Shown here in pieces: positions 1-10,166 of a stretch of DNA of 64,000 bases. The stretch is taken from NCBI GenBank assembly GCA_027484405.1, contig JAIXTA010000208.1:1-64000 (forward strand), given 5' to 3'. The position numbers and the translations under genes were made by a program. Each line of letters begins with the position of its first letter. The stretch's first letter is position 1. This DNA is from Burkholderiales bacterium (GTDB lineage Bacteria; Pseudomonadota; Gammaproteobacteria; Burkholderiales; Burkholderiaceae_C). The notes under the pieces were generated by a model, which did no database searches, was not told where the DNA came from, and worked only from the letters and a program-made list of their open reading frames with translations.

Positions 1-1
1 G

Positions 2-757
2 GCCATCGTGCCCGAGGTGCTGCAGAGCATTCTGGATGCCAGCGACGGCATCATGGTCGCGCGTGGCGACCTGGCGGTGGAGGTGGGCAATGCCGCCGTG
101 CCCGCGCTGCAGAAGCGCATGATCAAGCTGGCGCGCGAGCAGGACAAGCTCGTGATCACTGCCACGCAGATGATGGAGTCCATGATCGTGAACCCGGTGC
201 CGACGCGCGCCGAGGTCAGCGACGTGGCCAACGCCGTGCTCGATGGCACCGATGCCGTCATGCTCAGCGCCGAGACCGCCAGCGGCAAGTACCCGGTGGA
301 AACGGTCGAGATCATGGCGAATGTCTGCCTGCAAAGCGAGCTGGCCGAGGAGATCGAACTCGACGCCGATTTCGTTAACAAGACCTTCAGCCGCATCGAC
401 CAGACCATTGCCATGGGCGCGCTGTTCACGGCGCACCACCTGGGCTGCAAGGCCATCGTGGCGCTCACCGACTCCGGCTCCACGGCGCTGTGGATGAGCC
501 GGCACAAGATCCACGTGCCGGTCTATGCGCTCACCCCGCGCGTGGCGGCGCAGCGCAAGATGAGCCTGTACCGCAACGTGCGCCCGATGATCATGGCCAC
601 CAGTTCGGATCGCGACGAAGCCATGACTCAGGCCGAGCGCCTGCTGATCGAGCGCGGAGTGCTCCAGATCGGCGACACCTACGCCATCACCTGCGGCGAA
701 CCCATGGGTACGCCGGGCGGCACGAACATGCTCAAGATTGCTCGAGTCGGCGGCTGA
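2..757 (+). CDS. pyk: Pyruvate kinase, C-terminal part (5' end cut by window edge)
   Basis: Pyruvate kinase converts phosphoenolpyruvate and ADP to pyruvate and ATP in glycolysis. The reading frame is open to the first base, so the protein continues upstream of the window; the GTG listed at 8 is an internal Val codon. Visible signatures are the catalytic-barrel end ([23 protein letters not shown], then [18 protein letters not shown]) followed by the C-terminal alpha/beta domain. The C-terminus ends in a [12 protein letters not shown]-type tail usual for bacterial type II enzymes. It lies upstream of fba, a common Burkholderiales arrangement, but an M16 peptidase gene separates the two here. 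Confidence 0.97.
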   Translation, partial: AIVPEVLQSILDASDGIMVARGDLAVEVGNAAVPALQKRMIKLAREQDKLVITATQMMESMIVNPVPTRAEVSDVANAVLDGTDAVMLSAETASGKYPVETVEIMANVCLQSELAEEIELDADFVNKTFSRIDQTIAMGALFTAHHLGCKAIVALTDSGSTALWMSRHKIHVPVYALTPRVAAQRKMSLYRNVRPMIMATSSDRDEAMTQAERLLIERGVLQIGDTYAITCGEPMGTPGGTNMLKIARVGG

Positions 758-933
758 GCAGGCGCGCAACCAAGGTGCTCCACGCCTGTTCGGCGACGCA
801 TCCAAATGCATCGGGCATGGCGCAGAGCGAGATCCTCACTCATTTTGGCGATGCGCCTATCGCGCCAAAGAGCACGTCGGGTGCGTGCCCTATACAGTCG
901 CGTTCGTCTCGATCTGAATAGCAAGGGGCGCCA

Positions 934-3726
934 GTGGTCACGCTGAAGACTTGTATTGCACGCGCCGGCCTGTGTGCAGCGCTTTGGGGTTTGGTGGCAT
1001 TTGTGCCTGCGCCTGCGGTGGCGCAAGCCGCAGTGCTGCCTACCGGCATCACGGCCGGTCCCACGCTCGAAGGTGTCAGCGAATACCGCTTGCCCAACGG
1101 CATGAAGGTGGTGCTGTACCCGTTCAATGACAAGCCGGACGTCACCCTGACCGTCGTCTACGGCGTTGGTGCGCGCGATGACGTACCCGGGTTTACCGGG
1201 TATGCGCATCTTCTCGAACACATGCTGTTCAAGGGCACACCCTCTACGCCGGATGTGGCGGCCGCCTTTCGTGAACGCGGCATGCGCTGGAACGCAACCA
1301 CCACCTTTGACCGCACGGCCTACTTCGCCACGTTTGCACCAAAGGACCCGGCTGACCTCGACTGGCTGATCGGACTGGAGGCCGAGCGCATGACGCAGGC
1401 GACCTTCGGCCAGAAAGAACTCGACTCCGAGATGACCGTGGTGCGCAATGAGTTCGAGATCGGGATGAGCAATCCCCGCTCATCGCTGCTGGATGCGCTG
1501 CGTGGCACGCTGTTTCACTTCCACCCCTACGGCCGCTCCGTGATTGGCGAGCGCAATGACATTGAGCGCGCGAGCATGACGCGCCTGCGTCAGATGTACA
1601 CCCAGTTCTACCGCCCGGACAACGCCACGCTTCTGATCGCCGGGCGCATGGATGTACCCCGCGTGCTGGCCCGGGTGAGCGCGACCTTCGGGCGCATTCC
1701 GAAGCCGTCTCAGCCGCTGGTTCGAGCCGAATTCCACGAGCCCGCGCAGCTGGGTGAACGAGAAGTGACCGTAGGCCGGGTGGGCGGCACCGAGGTGCTG
1801 ATGCTGGGCTATCGCACACCCGCTGCGCGCCACCCTGACCAGTTCGCGCTGGCGGCGCTGTCCTACATGCTCAACAGCAATCCGCAAGGGGTGTTGTTCA
1901 AACAGTTCGTGGAGCCCAAGCGCGTTGCATTGGCGGGCTCAGGGGCCGACGCCTTTCATCAGCAAGGCGTGTTCGTTGTGCTGGCCCAGCCCAACAAGGG
2001 CCAGTCCATGAGTGCGCTGCGCGACGAGTTGACTGGGGTGCTTGAAAGCAAGCTTGATGAGCGGCTGGAGCAGTCCTTGTTCGATCAGTTCAAGAAGATC
2101 GTCGCGGCGGATCAGCAGCGGGTATTTGAGAACCCTGGGCTGGTGGCGCAGCTTCTTGTGGAAAGCGCAGCGCAAGGCGACTGGCGTCTTTGGTTTGCTG
2201 GACGCGAGCGTCTGGACGCACTCACGCTGGACGACGTCAAGCGCGTGGCGCGTACCTACCTGACGCGCTGGAACCGCACCACCGCCATGTACGTGCCGCA
2301 GGAGTCGCCGCGTGGCGTGGCGATCCCTTCGCCACCCAGCATCGAATCGCTTGTCGCCACCATCAAGCCGCGCAGCACGCTGGCCGAAGGCGAGTTGCTG
2401 GAGCCCGACCCCAAGCTGCTCGAGTCGCGCACCACCCGATTGCAGGTGCGCCCCGGGCTGCAGGTCGCCACCCTGAACAAGCGCACCCGCAACGACAACG
2501 TGAGCCTTGCTGTCGTGATGCGTTTTGGCTCGCCGGGCGAGGGTGCAAAGGATCTGTACGGCAACCGTGTTTGGCAGCTGATCACACAGTCCGGCACGCC
2601 CAAGCGCGATCGCACGGCGCTGGTGCGCGAGCTGACGGAGCTGCGGGCCGACCTCAATATCGTGCCGCTGGCCAATGCCGTGCGCATTGAGTTCAACGGG
2701 CCGAAAGCCTCCGTCGAACCCGCCATGACCATTGCTGCAGACCTGCTGCGCAATCCCATCCTGTCGCCAGAAGCGTTCGACCGCATCAGACAGTCGGCGT
2801 TGTCCACGTTTGATGAAGGTCTCAATGACCCTGGCACGCGGATCGACATGATCTACGCGCAGGTGCTCAATCAGGCGCGCAAGGCCAAGCCGCTCGAACC
2901 GGACTACCGCTACGTGCCGCGCGAACGGCGCCAGCAGCTTGAAGCCATGACGTTGGATAGCCTGCGTGCTAGCTACGCGCGCTGGGGGGCGAGCGACGTG
3001 TATGTGGTGGCTGTCGGTCCGGTTGATGCTGCGGCGTTGGGCAAGGCGGTCAACGATGCATTTGTTGGCTGGCGGCAGGCGGCACCATTCAGTGAGCGCG
3101 AGCCGGCGCACACGCCGATCCCGGGGCAGCGGCACCACGCGCGGGTGAAGGATCGACCAAACGGGCTCGTTGATGCGACGCTTTACCTGCCGATGAACGA
3201 GCGTGATGCGCAAGCGTGGCCGATGCAGCTTGCCGCCGCCATCCTCGGCGGCGGCGCTGTGGACAGCCGCCTCGGAAAGCGACTGCGCGATTCCCTAGGT
3301 GCGAGCTACACCGTACGCAGCGGCTTCAACGCGCCGGAAAAGGGCAACCGTGCGTTCCTGGACCTTCAGGCCACCTTCCCGCCCGCACGAGCCGACGAAG
3401 TGCTTGCGGCAATCGCCCAGGAGATCGAACGAGTGCGCAAAGACGGCTTCACCCAAGCCGAACTTGACCGCTTCCGCACGGAGCTGCTGGCGGCCCTGCG
3501 TGAACGTCGCCAGCAAGACTGGGTCCTCATGGGCGGGCTCACGCAACAGCTCACGCGCCCAGGCTGGAGCTGGGCGCGATGGGCCGAGGATGATGCAGCG
3601 ATACGCGCTGTCACCCTCGATCAGCTCAATGCCGCCATGCGCCAGTACGTCCGGTGGCAAGACTTCGTGGTGGTGACGTCCGGCGAGTGGGGTGAGGACA
3701 GCGGACTGGGTGTGCTGCCCAAGTAG
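934..3726 (+). CDS. Secreted M16 (pitrilysin/insulinase) family zinc metallopeptidase
   Basis: A 930-residue M16 peptidase with four half-domains (about 45-240, 240-450, 500-710, 720-925). The inverted zinc motif HLLEH is at residues 92-96, with a downstream ligand-type Glu in RNEFEIG near 173, so the N-terminal half should be catalytic; the second half lacks HxxEH, as is normal. An N-terminal segment of about 30 residues ending AVAQA looks like a Sec signal peptide, which places the enzyme in the periplasm. The start is GTG at 934 behind AAGGGG. The likely role is degradation of peptides. It sits between pyk and fba, and its codon use looks a little more AT-rich than the neighbours, which hints at later insertion. 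Confidence 0.93.
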   Translation: MVTLKTCIARAGLCAALWGLVAFVPAPAVAQAAVLPTGITAGPTLEGVSEYRLPNGMKVVLYPFNDKPDVTLTVVYGVGARDDVPGFTGYAHLLEHMLFKGTPSTPDVAAAFRERGMRWNATTTFDRTAYFATFAPKDPADLDWLIGLEAERMTQATFGQKELDSEMTVVRNEFEIGMSNPRSSLLDALRGTLFHFHPYGRSVIGERNDIERASMTRLRQMYTQFYRPDNATLLIAGRMDVPRVLARVSATFGRIPKPSQPLVRAEFHEPAQLGEREVTVGRVGGTEVLMLGYRTPAARHPDQFALAALSYMLNSNPQGVLFKQFVEPKRVALAGSGADAFHQQGVFVVLAQPNKGQSMSALRDELTGVLESKLDERLEQSLFDQFKKIVAADQQRVFENPGLVAQLLVESAAQGDWRLWFAGRERLDALTLDDVKRVARTYLTRWNRTTAMYVPQESPRGVAIPSPPSIESLVATIKPRSTLAEGELLEPDPKLLESRTTRLQVRPGLQVATLNKRTRNDNVSLAVVMRFGSPGEGAKDLYGNRVWQLITQSGTPKRDRTALVRELTELRADLNIVPLANAVRIEFNGPKASVEPAMTIAADLLRNPILSPEAFDRIRQSALSTFDEGLNDPGTRIDMIYAQVLNQARKAKPLEPDYRYVPRERRQQLEAMTLDSLRASYARWGASDVYVVAVGPVDAAALGKAVNDAFVGWRQAAPFSEREPAHTPIPGQRHHARVKDRPNGLVDATLYLPMNERDAQAWPMQLAAAILGGGAVDSRLGKRLRDSLGASYTVRSGFNAPEKGNRAFLDLQATFPPARADEVLAAIAQEIERVRKDGFTQAELDRFRTELLAALRERRQQDWVLMGGLTQQLTRPGWSWARWAEDDAAIRAVTLDQLNAAMRQYVRWQDFVVVTSGEWGEDSGLGVLPK

Positions 3727-4090
3727 TGCATTAACTTGGCCGAAATTGCATTGTATTTAAGCTCTGTTTTGGTGCTAATCGCTTGTTGGGTGGGCTTGGC
3801 GGATGCTTCTTGTGTGATCCTGTCCATGTCCGAAAGTGTAAGTCGACGTGCATGACTTCCTGCGCAGCCGCGCGCCGCTGCGGCGTACCGGCTGCACGTT
3901 GCCGTCTGTTCGAGCACCGGGGCTCGTTTGGGCGGATCGCTATCCCAAGGGGGCGTGTCGGCGCGGCGGCTGATTGGGGCTGGCTACAATTTCCGCATCC
4001 AAATCAATGTCTTAGCTGCACTACGCGCCGGCATGTAGTTGCGGTGCCAGGGTGCGCGCCCCGCTTTCCCCATCCTCTCGGAGCCTTTCC
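3727..4090. other. 364-nt intergenic region upstream of fba
   Basis: No convincing gene is seen. The 127-aa ORF in the track overlaps the fba start out of frame and has no recognisable family. The segment should hold the fba promoter: TACAAT at 3985-3990 is a reasonable -10 hexamer but I see no good -35 at the right distance. The fba ribosome site is a weak GGAG (4080-4083) before ATG 4091. Confidence 0.4.
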
Positions 4091-5155
4091 ATGCCTCTCG
4101 TTTCCATGCGCCAGCTGCTCGACCACGCGGCGGAACACAACTACGGCATTCCCGCCTTCAACGTGAACAACCTGGAGCAGGTCCAGGCCATCATGGAAGC
4201 CGCCAAGGAAGTGAACGCGCCGGTGATCATGCAGGCCAGCGCGGGCGCCCGGAAGTACGCCGGCGAAGCCTTTCTGCGCAACCTGATCAGCGCCGCGGTC
4301 GAGAGCTACCCGAACATCCCGATCGTGATGCATCAGGACCACGGCCAGAGCCCCGATGTCTGCAAGGGCGCCATCGACCTGGGCTTTTCCAGCGTGATGA
4401 TGGACGGCAGCCTGGAAGCCGACGGCAAGACGATTGCCAGCTACGACTACAACATCGACGTCACCCGCAAGGTGGTGGACATGGCCCACGCCATCGGCGT
4501 GACCGTCGAAGGTGAGCTCGGCTGCCTGGGGTCGCTGGAGACCATGAAGGGCGACAAGGAAGACGGTCACGGCACCGACAGCACGATGACCCGCGAGCAG
4601 CTGCTGACCGACCCGGAGCAGGCCGCCGACTTCGTCAAGCGCACCCAACTGGACGCGCTGGCCATTGCCATCGGCACCAGCCACGGCGCCTACAAGTTTA
4701 CGCGCAAGCCCACGGGCGACATCCTGGCGATCGACCGCATCAAGGAAATCCACCGCCGCATTCCGAACACCCACCTCGTCATGCATGGTTCGTCCTCGGT
4801 GCCGCAGGACCTGCTGGCCGAAATCCGCAAGTACGGCGGCGACATGAAGGAGACCTACGGCGTGCCGGTCTCCGAGATCCAGGAAGCCATCAAGCACGGC
4901 GTGCGCAAGATCAACATCGACACCGACATCCGCCTGGCCATGACGGCCGCGGTGCGCCGCTTCCTGTTCGAGAACCCCAGCAAGTTCGACCCGCGCGAGT
5001 ACCTCAAGCCCGCCCGCGAAGCCGCCAAGCAGATCTGCAAGCAGCGCTATATCGAGTTCAACTGCGAAGGCCAGGCGGGCAAGATCAGGCCCCTGACCCT
5101 GCAGCAGGTGGCGCAGCGCTACAAGGCGGGCGAGCTGGCGCAGGTCGTCAACTGA
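4091..5155 (+). CDS. fba: Class II fructose-1,6-bisphosphate aldolase
   Basis: Cleaves fructose-1,6-bisphosphate to dihydroxyacetone phosphate and glyceraldehyde-3-phosphate, and runs in reverse in gluconeogenesis. I start at ATG 4091 ([10 protein letters not shown]), the conserved N-terminus of the 354-residue class II 'Calvin-cycle subtype' enzymes, not the longer track start at 4052. The catalytic and zinc-binding motif HQDHG is at residues 81-85, followed by [14 protein letters not shown], and the later zinc/phosphate segment VMHGSSSVP. The length is typical. It belongs to the conserved pyk-fba-pur region and is followed by a separate promoter-like sequence and the DUF3667 gene. Confidence 0.97.
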   Translation: MPLVSMRQLLDHAAEHNYGIPAFNVNNLEQVQAIMEAAKEVNAPVIMQASAGARKYAGEAFLRNLISAAVESYPNIPIVMHQDHGQSPDVCKGAIDLGFSSVMMDGSLEADGKTIASYDYNIDVTRKVVDMAHAIGVTVEGELGCLGSLETMKGDKEDGHGTDSTMTREQLLTDPEQAADFVKRTQLDALAIAIGTSHGAYKFTRKPTGDILAIDRIKEIHRRIPNTHLVMHGSSSVPQDLLAEIRKYGGDMKETYGVPVSEIQEAIKHGVRKINIDTDIRLAMTAAVRRFLFENPSKFDPREYLKPAREAAKQICKQRYIEFNCEGQAGKIRPLTLQQVAQRYKAGELAQVVN

Positions 5156-5164
5156 ATGGCGCCA

Positions 5165-5193
5165 CTGGACTGAGGCCGATCCGCGCATAAAAT
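5165..5193 (+). promoter_or_regulatory. Candidate sigma70 promoter for the DUF3667-purC-purE unit
   Basis: CTGGAC (5165-5170), a 17-nt spacer, then TAAAAT (5188-5193) fits a sigma70 promoter. It starts directly after fba and leaves a leader of about 120 nt before the DUF3667 start. No riboswitch fold was recognised in the leader. Inferred from sequence only. Confidence 0.5.
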
Positions 5194-5321
5194 CGCGCCT
5201 CAGACGCAAGAAACTGCAAGACACCCGGCGCGGCTGACGATCGATTCGCAGCCGCGCTTTGTGTTTTCGGCGCGTCCCCCATGCCCCCATCTGCAGGTCT
5301 CTGCGTCGCCCTACGCCTACC

Positions 5322-6212
5322 GTGAGTCACGATTCCGCCAGCCCGGCCGCGCACAGCCATGACTGCCGCAACTGCGGCACCTACGCACCGCTGCGCTTCT
5401 GCCCGAACTGCGGCCAGGACACCGCACCGCATCCGCCCAGCGCCTGGGAATTCGTGCATGAGTTCATCACGCACTATGTGGCCCTGGAAGGCAAGCTCTG
5501 GAAGACCATGCTGCTGCTCACCCTGCAGCCTGGGCGCCTGACCACGGAGTACCTGGCCGGCCGCAAGGCGCGCTACATCAATCCGCTGCGCATCTACATC
5601 ACGGCCAGTTTCATCTTCTTTCTGTTGATCAAGGTGGTCGGGTCCGACAGCAACGCCCCCATCCAGTTTTCTGCGCCGGCCGAGCAAGGGGCCAGCGTTC
5701 AGGCCCAGATCGAGGGTGATGAGAAGTTGCGCGAGCTGCGAGCAGAGCTTGCGCAGTGCAAGGCAGAGCCCAATCGGTGCGCCCGCTGGAAGGTGGCCGT
5801 GGCAGAAGCGGAATTGCGCTTCGAGGCTGATCCGAAGGCCGCGGTCGCCCGCGCCGGAGAGCGCATGCGTGCCAACCTGCCCTACGCCATGTTCCTGCTG
5901 CTGCCGGTGTTTGCGTTGCTGCTCAAGGCGGTCTATCTGAACCGGCGCCGATACTACGGCGAGCACCTCGTGTTCAGCCTGCACCTGCATGCCTTCTGGT
6001 TCTTCGCGCTGCTGGTCTTTGCCCTGGTCCCCAGCGCCGTCAGTCCCTGGGTGGCGCTGGCCATGCCGGCCTATGCGGTGTTTGCGTTGGGGCGTGTCTA
6101 TGGCGGGCGCTGGTGGGCGCTGGCGCTGCGCAGCCTGGCGCTGTCACTGTTGTATGCCGTCTGCCTGACCATCGTTCTTTCCCTCTTGATGATCTACGTT
6201 CTGGTCCTATGA
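5322..6212 (+). CDS. DUF3667-type zinc-ribbon membrane protein
   Basis: An integral membrane protein of about 296 residues with an N-terminal zinc ribbon made of two CxxC pairs (CRNCG and FCPNCG), then the conserved stretch ending in [16 protein letters not shown] that marks DUF3667-like proteins. After the first membrane segment there is a charged soluble loop of about 80 residues, then three or four more hydrophobic helices. The function of the family is unknown. GTG 5322 (VSHDSASP) is preferred because the upstream part of the 317-aa ORF is low-complexity and unlike the family. Its stop overlaps the purC start (ATGA), so it is co-translated with purine genes, which is probably positional, not functional. 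Confidence 0.85.
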   Translation: MSHDSASPAAHSHDCRNCGTYAPLRFCPNCGQDTAPHPPSAWEFVHEFITHYVALEGKLWKTMLLLTLQPGRLTTEYLAGRKARYINPLRIYITASFIFFLLIKVVGSDSNAPIQFSAPAEQGASVQAQIEGDEKLRELRAELAQCKAEPNRCARWKVAVAEAELRFEADPKAAVARAGERMRANLPYAMFLLLPVFALLLKAVYLNRRRYYGEHLVFSLHLHAFWFFALLVFALVPSAVSPWVALAMPAYAVFALGRVYGGRWWALALRSLALSLLYAVCLTIVLSLLMIYVLVL

Positions 6213-7117
6213 GCACCCTGTACCAATCCACCATCACTTCGCTGCCCCTGCTGGGCCGCGGCAAGGTTCGCGAGAACTACGGCATCGGCAGCGACAAGAT
6301 GCTCATGGTTGCGAGCGACCGGCTCTCGGCCTTCGACGTGATCATGAACGAGCCGATCCCGGGCAAGGGCCGCGTGCTCACGGGCATGGCGCTGTTCTGG
6401 TTCGACCGGCTCGCGCACATCATCCCCAACCACGGCACCGGCATCGCGCCCGAGACCGTGGTGGCGGCCGATGAAGTGGAGCAGGTGCGCGGCCGTGCGC
6501 AGGTGGTCAAGAAGTTGAAGCCCGTGATGGTCGAGGCCGTGGTGCGCGGCTACCTGGCCGGCAGCGGCTGGAAGGAATACCAGGAGAGCGGCGCGGTGTG
6601 CGGCATCCAGCTGCCCGCGGGCCTGAAGCAGGCCAGCAAGCTGCCCGAGCCGATCTTCACGCCGGCCACCAAGGCCGCGATGGGCGAGCACGACGAGAAC
6701 ATCGCGTTCGACAGGATGTGCGAGATCGTTGGTGCAGACCTCGCCGAGCAGATCCGCACGGTGTCGATCCGCCTGTACCAGGAAGCCGCCGACTACGCCG
6801 CCACGCGCGGCATCATCATTGCCGACACCAAGTTCGAGTTCGGCCTGGACGAGCAGGGCCAACTCACGCTGATGGACGAGGTGCTCACGGCCGACTCGAG
6901 CCGCTTCTGGCCGGCCGACAGCTACCGTGAAGGCATCAGCCCGCCGAGCTACGACAAGCAGTTCGTGCGCGACTGGCTCGAGGCTTACCGCGACGCACAT
7001 GGCCAGCCCTGGCCCAAGACCAAGCCGGCGCCCAGCCTGCCGGCCGACGTGATTGCGGCCACCGCGGCCAAGTACCGCGAGGCCTACGAGAAGCTCACCG
7101 GAAAGGCCTTCGCATGA
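6209..7117 (+). CDS. purC: Phosphoribosylaminoimidazole-succinocarboxamide synthase
   Basis: SAICAR synthase, which ligates aspartate to CAIR with ATP in de novo purine synthesis. The 302-residue protein starts [24 protein letters not shown], with the family motifs [32 protein letters not shown] and [11 protein letters not shown] 6209 is chosen because it overlaps the upstream stop (ATGA) and gives the normal N-terminus; the track start at 6113 lies in the preceding gene. Its length matches the longer beta/gammaproteobacterial-type enzymes. It overlaps purE by ATGA at its end, giving a coupled purC-purE unit. Confidence 0.97.
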   Translation: MSTLYQSTITSLPLLGRGKVRENYGIGSDKMLMVASDRLSAFDVIMNEPIPGKGRVLTGMALFWFDRLAHIIPNHGTGIAPETVVAADEVEQVRGRAQVVKKLKPVMVEAVVRGYLAGSGWKEYQESGAVCGIQLPAGLKQASKLPEPIFTPATKAAMGEHDENIAFDRMCEIVGADLAEQIRTVSIRLYQEAADYAATRGIIIADTKFEFGLDEQGQLTLMDEVLTADSSRFWPADSYREGISPPSYDKQFVRDWLEAYRDAHGQPWPKTKPAPSLPADVIAATAAKYREAYEKLTGKAFA

Positions 7118-7623
7118 GCGGCCCTGCAGACAAGCGCGCTGTCATCGGCATCATCATGGGCAGCAACTCCGACTGGGAGGTGATGAGCCAGGCGGCCAAG
7201 ATGCTCGAGGAATTCGGCGTGGCCTATGAGGCGCAGGTCGTCAGCGCCCACCGCATGCCCGATGACATGTTCCGCTACGCCGAAGCGGCTGCCGGCCGGG
7301 GTCTGAAGGCCATCATCGCCGGCGCCGGCGGTGCGGCGCACCTGCCGGGCATGGTGGCGGCCAAGACCATCGTGCCGGTGCTCGGTGTGCCCGTGCCCTC
7401 CAAGTACCTGCGTGGCGAGGACAGTCTGCACTCCATCGTGCAGATGCCCAAGGGCATTCCGGTGGCCACCTTCGCCATTGGCGAAGCGGGTGCGGCCAAT
7501 GCCGGACTGTTTGCCGTGGCGATGCTGGCGCGCGAGGATGCGGCCCTGGCCGAGAAGCTGCAAGCCTTCCGCGAGCGGCAGACCGAGGTGGCGCGCAACA
7601 TGAAGCTCGAGCCCCTCAAATAG
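7114..7623 (+). CDS. purE: N5-carboxyaminoimidazole ribonucleotide mutase
   Basis: Class I PurE, which converts N5-CAIR (the PurK product) into CAIR. It has 169 residues with the N-terminal substrate loop [12 protein letters not shown], the catalytic [11 protein letters not shown] segment and the [13 protein letters not shown] loop. Start ATG 7114 overlaps the purC stop. PurE and PurK act in sequence, but here they are separated by a 217-nt spacer that contains a dispersed hairpin repeat, so purK may have its own translation control. Confidence 0.97.
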   Translation: MSGPADKRAVIGIIMGSNSDWEVMSQAAKMLEEFGVAYEAQVVSAHRMPDDMFRYAEAAAGRGLKAIIAGAGGAAHLPGMVAAKTIVPVLGVPVPSKYLRGEDSLHSIVQMPKGIPVATFAIGEAGAANAGLFAVAMLAREDAALAEKLQAFRERQTEVARNMKLEPLK

Positions 7624-7643
7624 CCCGCATCTGAAAATGAAGA

Positions 7644-7802
7644 ATGGCTCTGGATGCGCCTCTTCAGGCCAAAATGCCTGAAAAGCCGCACCAAAACAGC
7701 GATATCGTGGTGCGGGGAGCCCCCGCTTGCAAGCGCGGGCCCATGATGCGGCGCCGAGCGTGCTCGGCGAAACCCCGCATCAAGCACCAGACAAGCGAGA
7801 AG
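7644..7802 (+). repeat. Dispersed composite hairpin repeat, copy 1 (purE-purK spacer)
   Basis: Two imperfect hairpins (CTCTTCAGGC/GCCTGAAAAG near 7660-7686, and CGCCGAGC/GCTCGGCG at 7752-7769) followed by the tail CACCAGACAAGCGAGA (7785-7800). The whole block aligns with copy 2 at 16258-16416 over about 160 bp: both contain GGCGCCGAGC-TGCTCGGCGAAAC and the same tail. In the purK frame it would read AAPSVLGETPHQAPDKREA, almost the peptide in the LivM-LivG linker. It resembles a REP/BIME-type element; the family name is unknown to me. Confidence 0.75.
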
Positions 7803-7840
7803 CCCTTCAAAACCTCTTCACATCAACAGCAAAGACGCCC

Positions 7841-9010
7841 ATGAAAACGCTTGCTCCCGGTTCCTGGTTGGGTCTGCTCGGCGGCGGCCAGCTCGGCCGC
7901 ATGTTCTGCATGGCGGCGCAGAGCCTGGGCTACAAGGTGGTGGTGCTCGACCCCGCGCATGATGGCCCGGCCATCAGCGTGGCCGACGACCATGTGCTCT
8001 CCGACTACCTCGAGCCGCTCGGCCTGGAGAAGCTTGCTGCACGGGCGGGCGCCGTCACCACGGAGTTCGAGAACGTGCCGGCCCAGTCGCTGGACTGGCT
8101 GGCCGACCGCAGCCAGGTCAGCCCGCGCGGCAACGCCGTGGCCATCGCGCAGGACCGCATTGCCGAGAAGGCCTTTGTCACCTCGCAGGGCATCGAGGTT
8201 GCGCCGCACCAGGTCGTGCGCAGCGCAGACGACCTTGGCGAGAACGTGGCCCATCTGCTGCCCGGCATCCTGAAGGTGGCGCGCCTGGGCTACGACGGCA
8301 AGGGCCAGGCCCGCGTCAGCACCCTGGCCGAGGCCAAGGCGGCCTTCGAGCAGTTCGGCCGCGTGCCCTGCGTGCTCGAGAAGATGCTGGATCTCGCCTA
8401 CGAGGTCTCTGTCATCGTGGCGCGCGCATCGGACGGCAGCATGGTGCATTACCCGGTGGCCGAGAACATCCACCGCGGCGGCATCCTGGCCATCAGCATG
8501 GTGCCCAGCCCGCAGGCCACGCAGGACATCGCCGCCCGCGCCCTCACCGCGGCGCAGCGCATCGCCCACGGCATGAACTACGTCGGCGTGCTGTGCGTCG
8601 AGTTCTTCGTGGTCAAGAACGCCGCCGGCGAGCTGCAGCTGCTGGTCAACGAGATGGCGCCGCGCCCGCACAACAGCGGCCACTACAGCATCGATGCCTG
8701 CGTCACCAGCCAGTTCGAGCAGCAGGCCCGCATCATGGCCGGTCTGCCGCTGGGCTCGCCGCGCCAGCACCACCCGGCGGTCATGATCAACCTGCTGGGC
8801 GATGTCTGGAAAGACGAGCAGGGCGAATTCCGCGAGCCCGACTGGGCCTACGTGCTGCGCGAGCCCAATGCCAAGCTGCACCTGTACGGCAAGGCCGACG
8901 CCCGCGCCGGCCGCAAGATGGGCCACATCACCGTGCTGGGCAACACGGTGGCCGACGCGCTGGCGGCCGCCAACCGGATTGCCGAGCGGCTGGGCATCGA
9001 GCGGTTCTGA
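7841..9010 (+). CDS. purK: N5-carboxyaminoimidazole ribonucleotide synthase
   Basis: ATP-grasp enzyme that makes N5-CAIR from AIR, bicarbonate and ATP, the step before PurE. The 389-residue form starts at ATG 7841 (MKTLAPGSWLGLLGGGQLGRM), the conserved nucleotide-binding N-terminus of the family. ATP-grasp motifs include KVARLGYDGKGQ, CVLEKMLDL and LLVNEMAPRPHNSGHY. An upstream in-frame start at 7727 would add 38 residues encoded by the hairpin repeat; I regard that as leader sequence because the family starts at 7841, but the frame is open. Confidence 0.96.
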   Translation: MKTLAPGSWLGLLGGGQLGRMFCMAAQSLGYKVVVLDPAHDGPAISVADDHVLSDYLEPLGLEKLAARAGAVTTEFENVPAQSLDWLADRSQVSPRGNAVAIAQDRIAEKAFVTSQGIEVAPHQVVRSADDLGENVAHLLPGILKVARLGYDGKGQARVSTLAEAKAAFEQFGRVPCVLEKMLDLAYEVSVIVARASDGSMVHYPVAENIHRGGILAISMVPSPQATQDIAARALTAAQRIAHGMNYVGVLCVEFFVVKNAAGELQLLVNEMAPRPHNSGHYSIDACVTSQFEQQARIMAGLPLGSPRQHHPAVMINLLGDVWKDEQGEFREPDWAYVLREPNAKLHLYGKADARAGRKMGHITVLGNTVADALAAANRIAERLGIERF

Positions 9011-9029
9011 TCCGGCACCGCACCAGCCC

Positions 9030-10022
9030 ATGAATGACATCGAGCAGGCCGCCCGGCGCATCGCCGCCGGCGAGCTGGTCGCCTTTCCCACCGAGACCGT
9101 CTACGGACTGGGCGCCAATGCGGCCGACCCGGCGGCAGTAGCGCGCATCTACGCGCTCAAGGGTCGGCCGAGCACGCATCCGGTCATCGTGCACATTGCG
9201 GCGCCGCAGTTCGTGAGCCACTGGGCGCGCAGCGTGCCCGACTGGGCGCTCAAGCTGATCGCCGTCTGCTGGCCCGGGCCGCTCACGCTGATCCTGCCGC
9301 GGGCCGAGCATGTGAGTGATGCCGTGACTGGCGGGCAGGACAGCGTGGGCGTGCGCTGCCCCTCGCACCCCGTGGCGCGCGCCCTGCTGCTGGAATGCCA
9401 GGCCCGTGGCGTGGTAGGCGTGGCCGCGCCCTCGGCCAACCGCTACGGGCACGTCAGCCCCACGCTCGCGGCCCATGTGCGCGAGGAGTTCGGCGACGCG
9501 GTTCCCATCCTTGATGGCGGCGCGAGCGAGGTCGGCATCGAGTCCACCATCATCGACTGCACCGGCCGCGAGCCCGTGCTGCTGCGTCCGGGTGCGATCA
9601 CGCGGGAGGATGTGGCGCGCATCACCGGTCTGCCGGTGCATGGCGCGACCCACGCCAGCCCGCGCGCGGCCGGCACCCTGCCTGCGCACTACCAGCCGGC
9701 CACCGAGAGCCTGCTGGTCCCGGCGGCGGCGCTCGACGGGCTGGTGCGCACGGGCGATGCCGGGCGTGACACGGGCCTGTTTGCGCCGCACTGCCCGGCG
9801 GGCTACGCCGGCGAGTTTCGACCGGCCCCCGGGCAGGCCGCGGCCTACGCCCAGATGCTCTACGCCACCCTGCGCGAGCTCGACACGCTCCAGCTCAATC
9901 GGATCTACATCGCCGCGCCACCCGAGGGCGTCGCGTGGGAGGCCATCCGCGATCGTCTGGCCCGAGCCACGGCGCCAGTATCTGCCCCAGGTGGCCGGGC
10001 TTCGGGGCTTGCCGGCCGCTGA
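9030..10022 (+). CDS. tsaC: L-threonylcarbamoyladenylate synthase (Sua5/YciO/YrdC, long form)
   Basis: Makes threonylcarbamoyl-AMP from Thr, bicarbonate and ATP for the t6A37 modification of ANN-decoding tRNAs. The YrdC domain covers residues 1-200: FPTETVYGLGANA, the KGRPSTHP nucleotide-binding loop, and AAPSANRYGHVSPT. Residues of about 215-330 form the smaller Sua5-specific C-terminal domain, so this is the Sua5 type, 330 residues, not the short TsaC. Start ATG 9030 lies 19 nt after purK, consistent with one operon. Placement beside purK is frequent in Burkholderiales. Confidence 0.95.
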   Translation: MNDIEQAARRIAAGELVAFPTETVYGLGANAADPAAVARIYALKGRPSTHPVIVHIAAPQFVSHWARSVPDWALKLIAVCWPGPLTLILPRAEHVSDAVTGGQDSVGVRCPSHPVARALLLECQARGVVGVAAPSANRYGHVSPTLAAHVREEFGDAVPILDGGASEVGIESTIIDCTGREPVLLRPGAITREDVARITGLPVHGATHASPRAAGTLPAHYQPATESLLVPAAALDGLVRTGDAGRDTGLFAPHCPAGYAGEFRPAPGQAAAYAQMLYATLRELDTLQLNRIYIAAPPEGVAWEAIRDRLARATAPVSAPGGRASGLAGR

Positions 10023-10166
10023 CGCAGACCGCGGCGGCGTTCCAGGCGCGGCAGCGGCGCCACACCGACTCCCGCATTCGGGGTGCAGCCGTTCGTGATT
10101 GCCGCGGCGCAGCATGCAAAGTGCTTGCCGCCACTCTGGGCAGCCTTTACGTTTAGCAACGGAAAA

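Noticed and set aside
844-869. TTTGGCGAT/ATCGCGCCAAA hairpin after pyk
   Set aside because: The stem is imperfect and not followed by a T tract, so I do not call a terminator.
1939-3213. 424-aa minus-strand ORF inside the M16 gene
   Set aside because: Antisense shadow with no family; the M16 gene is well supported.
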